NCBI GenBank assembly: GCA_903858165.1
Contig: CAIOHZ010000011.1
Location: 1 to 64,000, forward strand
DNA: 64,000 bases
Source: an uncultured Pseudomonadota bacterium
GTDB taxonomy: Bacteria > Pseudomonadota > Gammaproteobacteria > Steroidobacterales > Steroidobacteraceae
Direction of reading: 5' to 3'
In this document: positions 61,344 through 64,000 of the stretch, one piece after another
Layout: each line of letters opens with the position of its first letter
Position numbering within the stretch: the stretch's first letter is position 1
Notes under the pieces: model-generated
Database searches by the model: none
The model's input: the letters and a program-made list of their open reading frames with translations, nothing else
What the model was told of the DNA's origin: nothing
Position numbers and translations under genes: made by a program

Positions 61344-62468
61344 TCAAGACTGGTGCGGACGCGCCAGATAGTCGTGCGATTGCATCTCGATGAGCCGGCT
61401 AGCGGTACGTTGGAATTCGAAGGCCAGACGTTCGCCCGTGTAGAGCGCCGTGGGTGGTGCGGCCGCGGACACCACCAGTTTCACGCCGCGGTCGTAGAAC
61501 TCGTCCACGAGGCTTATCAGTCGCCGCGCAGCGTTGTCTTGCTCGGCGGAAAGCACGGGGACATCCTGCAGTAACACTGTGCCGTAATGACAGGCCAGTT
61601 CGATGTAGTCCGCTTGGCCGCGCGGCCCTTCGCACAGGGCGGCAAAGGTGAACCAAATGACGTCGCCAGCTTCCCTTACGCAGGGCACGCTGCGCCCCGC
61701 GAGTTCCACGTCGGCGGTAGCGTTAGTCATGCTGCCTTCGGTTCCTGCCAGCAACTGGAAGCGCGTTGCCAGCGCCGCGGGCGTGGCTGCCGCGGCACTG
61801 TCTAGGTAAAGCGGTGCACGTTGCAGTTCGCGCAGACGATAGTCTTGGCCACCATCCACGGCGAGGACTTCGCAATGCTGCTCCAGCAGGGCGATGGCCG
61901 GCAGGAAGCGGGCACGCTGGAGACCGTCGCGGTAGAGCCCCGAGGGTGGCACATTGGAGGTGAAGACCAGCGTGGTGCCGGCGTTGACCAGTGCGCCGAA
62001 CAAACCGCCGAGTAACATGGCATCGGCGATGTCGTTGACATGGAGTTCATCGAAACACAGTACCCGGGCTTCGCGAGCCAAGTCCTCGGCTACCTGCTGC
62101 AAAGGGTCTGATATCTCGCCGAGCGCACGTAGTCGGGCATGCACTTCTTGCATGAACCGATTGAAGTGGACACGGCGCCCCTGCAGCGGCGGCAAGGCCG
62201 CATGGAACAGGTCCATCAGGAATGTTTTACCGCGACCTACGCCACCGTGGAGGTAGAGACCGGGGATGGCTGCAGGCCGCGGCGGTGCACCAAAGCCAAG
62301 GCGCGTGAACGGCGTCTGCCACCATGGCGTAGCAGTCTGCGCGTTTGCTGCCGCCGCACGCAGTTGCGCCAGCAGCGCATCGAAACGCTCAACTGCCTGC
62401 ACTTGCGCCGCATCAGACACATGTCCCGATGCGGCTAGAGCAGCGTGATAGCGCGCGGCGACTGACAT
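61344..62468 (-). CDS. zapE: ZapE/AFG1-like cell-division ATPase
   Basis: A 374-residue AAA-like ATPase that associates with the Z-ring. Walker A GGVGRGKTFLMDLF is at about residue 74, Walker B LCFDELHVNDIADAMLL at about 136, then TSNVPPSGLYRDGLQRARFLP and the C-terminal HYGTVLLQDVPVLSAEQDNA, all typical. The Walker B region reads ELHV where EFFV is common. ETF-QO lies just upstream, 9 nt away, on the same strand. Confidence 0.93.
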   Translation of the reverse strand: MSVAARYHAALAASGHVSDAAQVQAVERFDALLAQLRAAAANAQTATPWWQTPFTRLGFGAPPRPAAIPGLYLHGGVGRGKTFLMDLFHAALPPLQGRRVHFNRFMQEVHARLRALGEISDPLQQVAEDLAREARVLCFDELHVNDIADAMLLGGLFGALVNAGTTLVFTSNVPPSGLYRDGLQRARFLPAIALLEQHCEVLAVDGGQDYRLRELQRAPLYLDSAAAATPAALATRFQLLAGTEGSMTNATADVELAGRSVPCVREAGDVIWFTFAALCEGPRGQADYIELACHYGTVLLQDVPVLSAEQDNAARRLISLVDEFYDRGVKLVVSAAAPPTALYTGERLAFEFQRTASRLIEMQSHDYLARPHQS

Positions 62469-62477
62469 CGCCTGCGC

Positions 62478-64000
62478 TTACATCGCCTGGTAGTTGGGAC
62501 CGGAACCACCTTCTGGTGTCACCCACGTAATTTGCGCGTAGGGGTCCTTGATGTCGCAGGCCTTGCAGTGCACGCAGTTGGCAGCGTTAATCTGCAAGCG
62601 CTTGCCACCAGCGCCATCGTCCACCATCTCGTACACACCGGCCGGACAGAAGTTCTGGCACGGGTTGCCGTATTCCTTTGCGCAGGTGGTAGCGCACAAC
62701 GTGGTGTCCGTCACGCGCAGATGAACCGGTTGGTCCTCTTCGTGTTGGTTGCCCGCATTGAATACGGCGGCTAGGCGGTCACGCGGAGCCAGCGTGCGGT
62801 CGCGCCAGCCACGGTCAAGTTCTGCCACTTCATCCAGCTTCTTCATGGCCAAGTGGTTGGTCTTGTTCTTCAGTGTCCACGGCGTGCGGCCACCCAGTAC
62901 CGTCTCGATGCCGGCATTGATGAGGCCCCACCACAAGCCCTTCTTGAAGCCGGGCTTGAAGTTGCGGACGGCCTTCAGTTCCTGACCGCCCGGCGAGACG
63001 CGCCAAGCGTCGTCGAAGCCTTTGGTGGTGCCATTGGTTACCCAGTATTCGGCGGCGAGAACGCCGGAACGGATGGCTTGGTGAACGCCCTTCACACGCG
63101 GCACGTTAAGGGTTCCCGCGGCGCAACCGATCAGTAACGCACCCGGCATGTCCATCTTCGGCTGCGACTGCCAGCCGCCAGCGTTGATAGTGCGCGCGCC
63201 GTATTGCACCAGTTCGCCACCTTCAAGCAGCGGCGCCACAGTGGGGTGCGCCTTGAACTGCTGGAAGGCCTCGAAAGGCTTCAGGCGCGGGTCGCTGTAG
63301 TCGAGGCCGACCACATAGCCCACGTACACGCGGTCATCGTTCAAGTGATAGATGAAGCTGCCGCCGTAGGTGCCGTTGTCCAGCGGGTAGCCGAAGGCGT
63401 GCTGGATGAGGCCCGGCTCGCCGCGGCCCGGCGGCAGTTGCCACAATTCCTTGAAGCCGAGGCCGAAAGTGGGGGGGTTGCGGCCCTCGTCCAGCTTAAA
63501 GCGTTCGATGAGGGTCTTGGTGACGTGGCCACGGCTGCCTTCGGCGAATACCGTGAGGCGCGCGTGAATGTCCGCGCCCGGCGTGAAGTTCGGACCTTGC
63601 TCACCAGCCTTGGTAATGCCCATGTCGCCGATGCGAACGCCCTTCACGGCGCCGGCGTCGTCGTAGATGGCTTCTGCAGCGGCGAAGCCCGGGAACACGT
63701 CCACGCCCAGCGCTTCGGCCTGGGCGGCAATCCATGGTGTGAGTTGGCCAAGCGAGAGGATGAAGTTGCCTTCGTTGTGCAGCAGCGGCGGAATGTACGG
63801 CAGGTTCCAGGCCTTGTCGCGGCTGAGCAGCTTGAATTCGTCACGCTTGGCGGGGACGCAGGTATGCGGCATGTTGTCGCGCCAAGCCGGCAGCAAGGCA
63901 TCGAGCGGGCCCGGGTCCATGACGCAGCCCGACAAGGCATGGGCGCCGACGCTAGATGCTTTTTCCAGCACGCAGACATTCAGGTTGGCATCGAGCTGCT
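62478..64000 (-). CDS. Electron transfer flavoprotein-ubiquinone oxidoreductase (partial, N-terminus outside window)
   Basis: About 507 C-terminal residues are seen; the frame is open to the right edge (QLDANLNVCVLEKASSVGAH). ETF-QO passes electrons from ETF, reduced by acyl-CoA dehydrogenases, to ubiquinone. Seen are CVMDPGPLDALLPAW, GCAAGTLNVPRVKG and the C-terminal 4Fe-4S part (CATTCAKEYGNPCQNFCPAG; CVHCKACDIKDP). Roughly 40 residues with the FAD loop are missing. It suits a genome rich in acyl-CoA dehydrogenases. Confidence 0.96.
   Translation of the reverse strand, partial: QLDANLNVCVLEKASSVGAHALSGCVMDPGPLDALLPAWRDNMPHTCVPAKRDEFKLLSRDKAWNLPYIPPLLHNEGNFILSLGQLTPWIAAQAEALGVDVFPGFAAAEAIYDDAGAVKGVRIGDMGITKAGEQGPNFTPGADIHARLTVFAEGSRGHVTKTLIERFKLDEGRNPPTFGLGFKELWQLPPGRGEPGLIQHAFGYPLDNGTYGGSFIYHLNDDRVYVGYVVGLDYSDPRLKPFEAFQQFKAHPTVAPLLEGGELVQYGARTINAGGWQSQPKMDMPGALLIGCAAGTLNVPRVKGVHQAIRSGVLAAEYWVTNGTTKGFDDAWRVSPGGQELKAVRNFKPGFKKGLWWGLINAGIETVLGGRTPWTLKNKTNHLAMKKLDEVAELDRGWRDRTLAPRDRLAAVFNAGNQHEEDQPVHLRVTDTTLCATTCAKEYGNPCQNFCPAGVYEMVDDGAGGKRLQINAANCVHCKACDIKDPYAQITWVTPEGGSGPNYQAM

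Noticed and set aside
1-64000. CRISPR arrays, tRNA or rRNA genes, insertion sequences or prophage
   Set aside because: No regularly spaced direct repeats, cloverleaf-like segments, transposase or phage genes were recognised. The tandem repeats at 36.4 and 60.4 kb have no spacers.

Overview
The window is G+C-rich, densely coded chromosomal DNA from an aerobic proteobacterium, most likely a gammaproteobacterium. The evidence is the complete cbb3-oxidase operon with its maturation genes, proB-proA, a GDH-180 type NAD-glutamate dehydrogenase, zapE, cbpA and htpX. The many single-subunit Rieske oxygenases, ferredoxins, CoA-dependent enzymes and glutathione transferases recall degraders of polycyclic aromatic, steroid or terpenoid compounds. 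An Immundisolibacter- or Solimonas-like organism would fit, but that is inference. I see no tRNA, rRNA, insertion sequence, prophage or CRISPR array, and no gene-free stretch over 300 bases.

Layout. (1) 1-7.9 kb, housekeeping and stress: a cut-off FeS-BCP photolyase-like gene, htpX with a good sigma-32 promoter, an ArnT-like glycosyltransferase, a beta-CASP nuclease, a LOG-family protein, cbpA and a ferritin-like/VIT1 metal transporter. (2) 7.9-19.2 kb, one long minus-strand respiratory unit: ccoN-ccoO-ccoQ-ccoP-small membrane gene-ccoG-fixH-ccoI-ccoS-TauE-like-DUF6763-like-fixL-fixJ, then a receiver-fold protein that has lost every phosphorylation residue. ccoQ and fixH are very short genes. 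(3) 19.4-21.9 kb, proB-proA. (4) 22-27.7 kb, a molybdenum-cofactor operon (moeA-moaA-moaC-mobA-moaD and a MoaE-His-rich-MoeB-rhodanese fusion), followed by an MBL-fold hydrolase and a ModF-like double ABC ATPase on the other strand.

(5) 30.3-55.7 kb, a catabolic island. One minus-strand operon holds Rieske - HMG-CoA-synthase-like/DUF35 fusion - SCP2-type thiolase - AhpD-like - Rieske. Diverging from it are three glutathione transferases. Then come CaiB, an acyl-CoA dehydrogenase, a VOC protein, a Rieske ferredoxin, two ABM-fold proteins, PhzF and a cytochrome c-PQQ dehydrogenase. A second minus-strand operon holds SDR - ThuA - Rieske - E1alpha - E1beta - E2. The island ends with a [2Fe-2S] ferredoxin, another SDR, a TetR regulator and an enoyl-CoA hydratase. 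Three promoters in the island (36.4, 42.7 and 52.8 kb) share an 18-bp palindrome-like element, AAACA-(R)-(K)-C-N-TGACTGTTT, and in each a -10 hexamer lies exactly 21 nt from it. This looks like an undescribed regulon joining the two Rieske operons to the ABM genes. (6) 55.7-64 kb, housekeeping again: gpmA, NAD-glutamate dehydrogenase, zapE and a cut-off ETF-ubiquinone oxidoreductase.

How the parts may cooperate (inference): Rieske oxygenases fed by the two ferredoxins hydroxylate a hydrophobic, probably alicyclic or polycyclic substrate. SDRs and the PQQ enzyme oxidise the alcohols. CaiB, acyl-CoA dehydrogenase, hydratase and thiolase carry out beta-oxidation-type shortening. The 2-oxo-acid or acetoin-type dehydrogenase handles a small keto product, and electrons enter the quinone pool through ETF-QO and finally the cbb3 oxidase. 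No Rieske beta subunit, ferredoxin reductase or E3 is present, so these must come from elsewhere.
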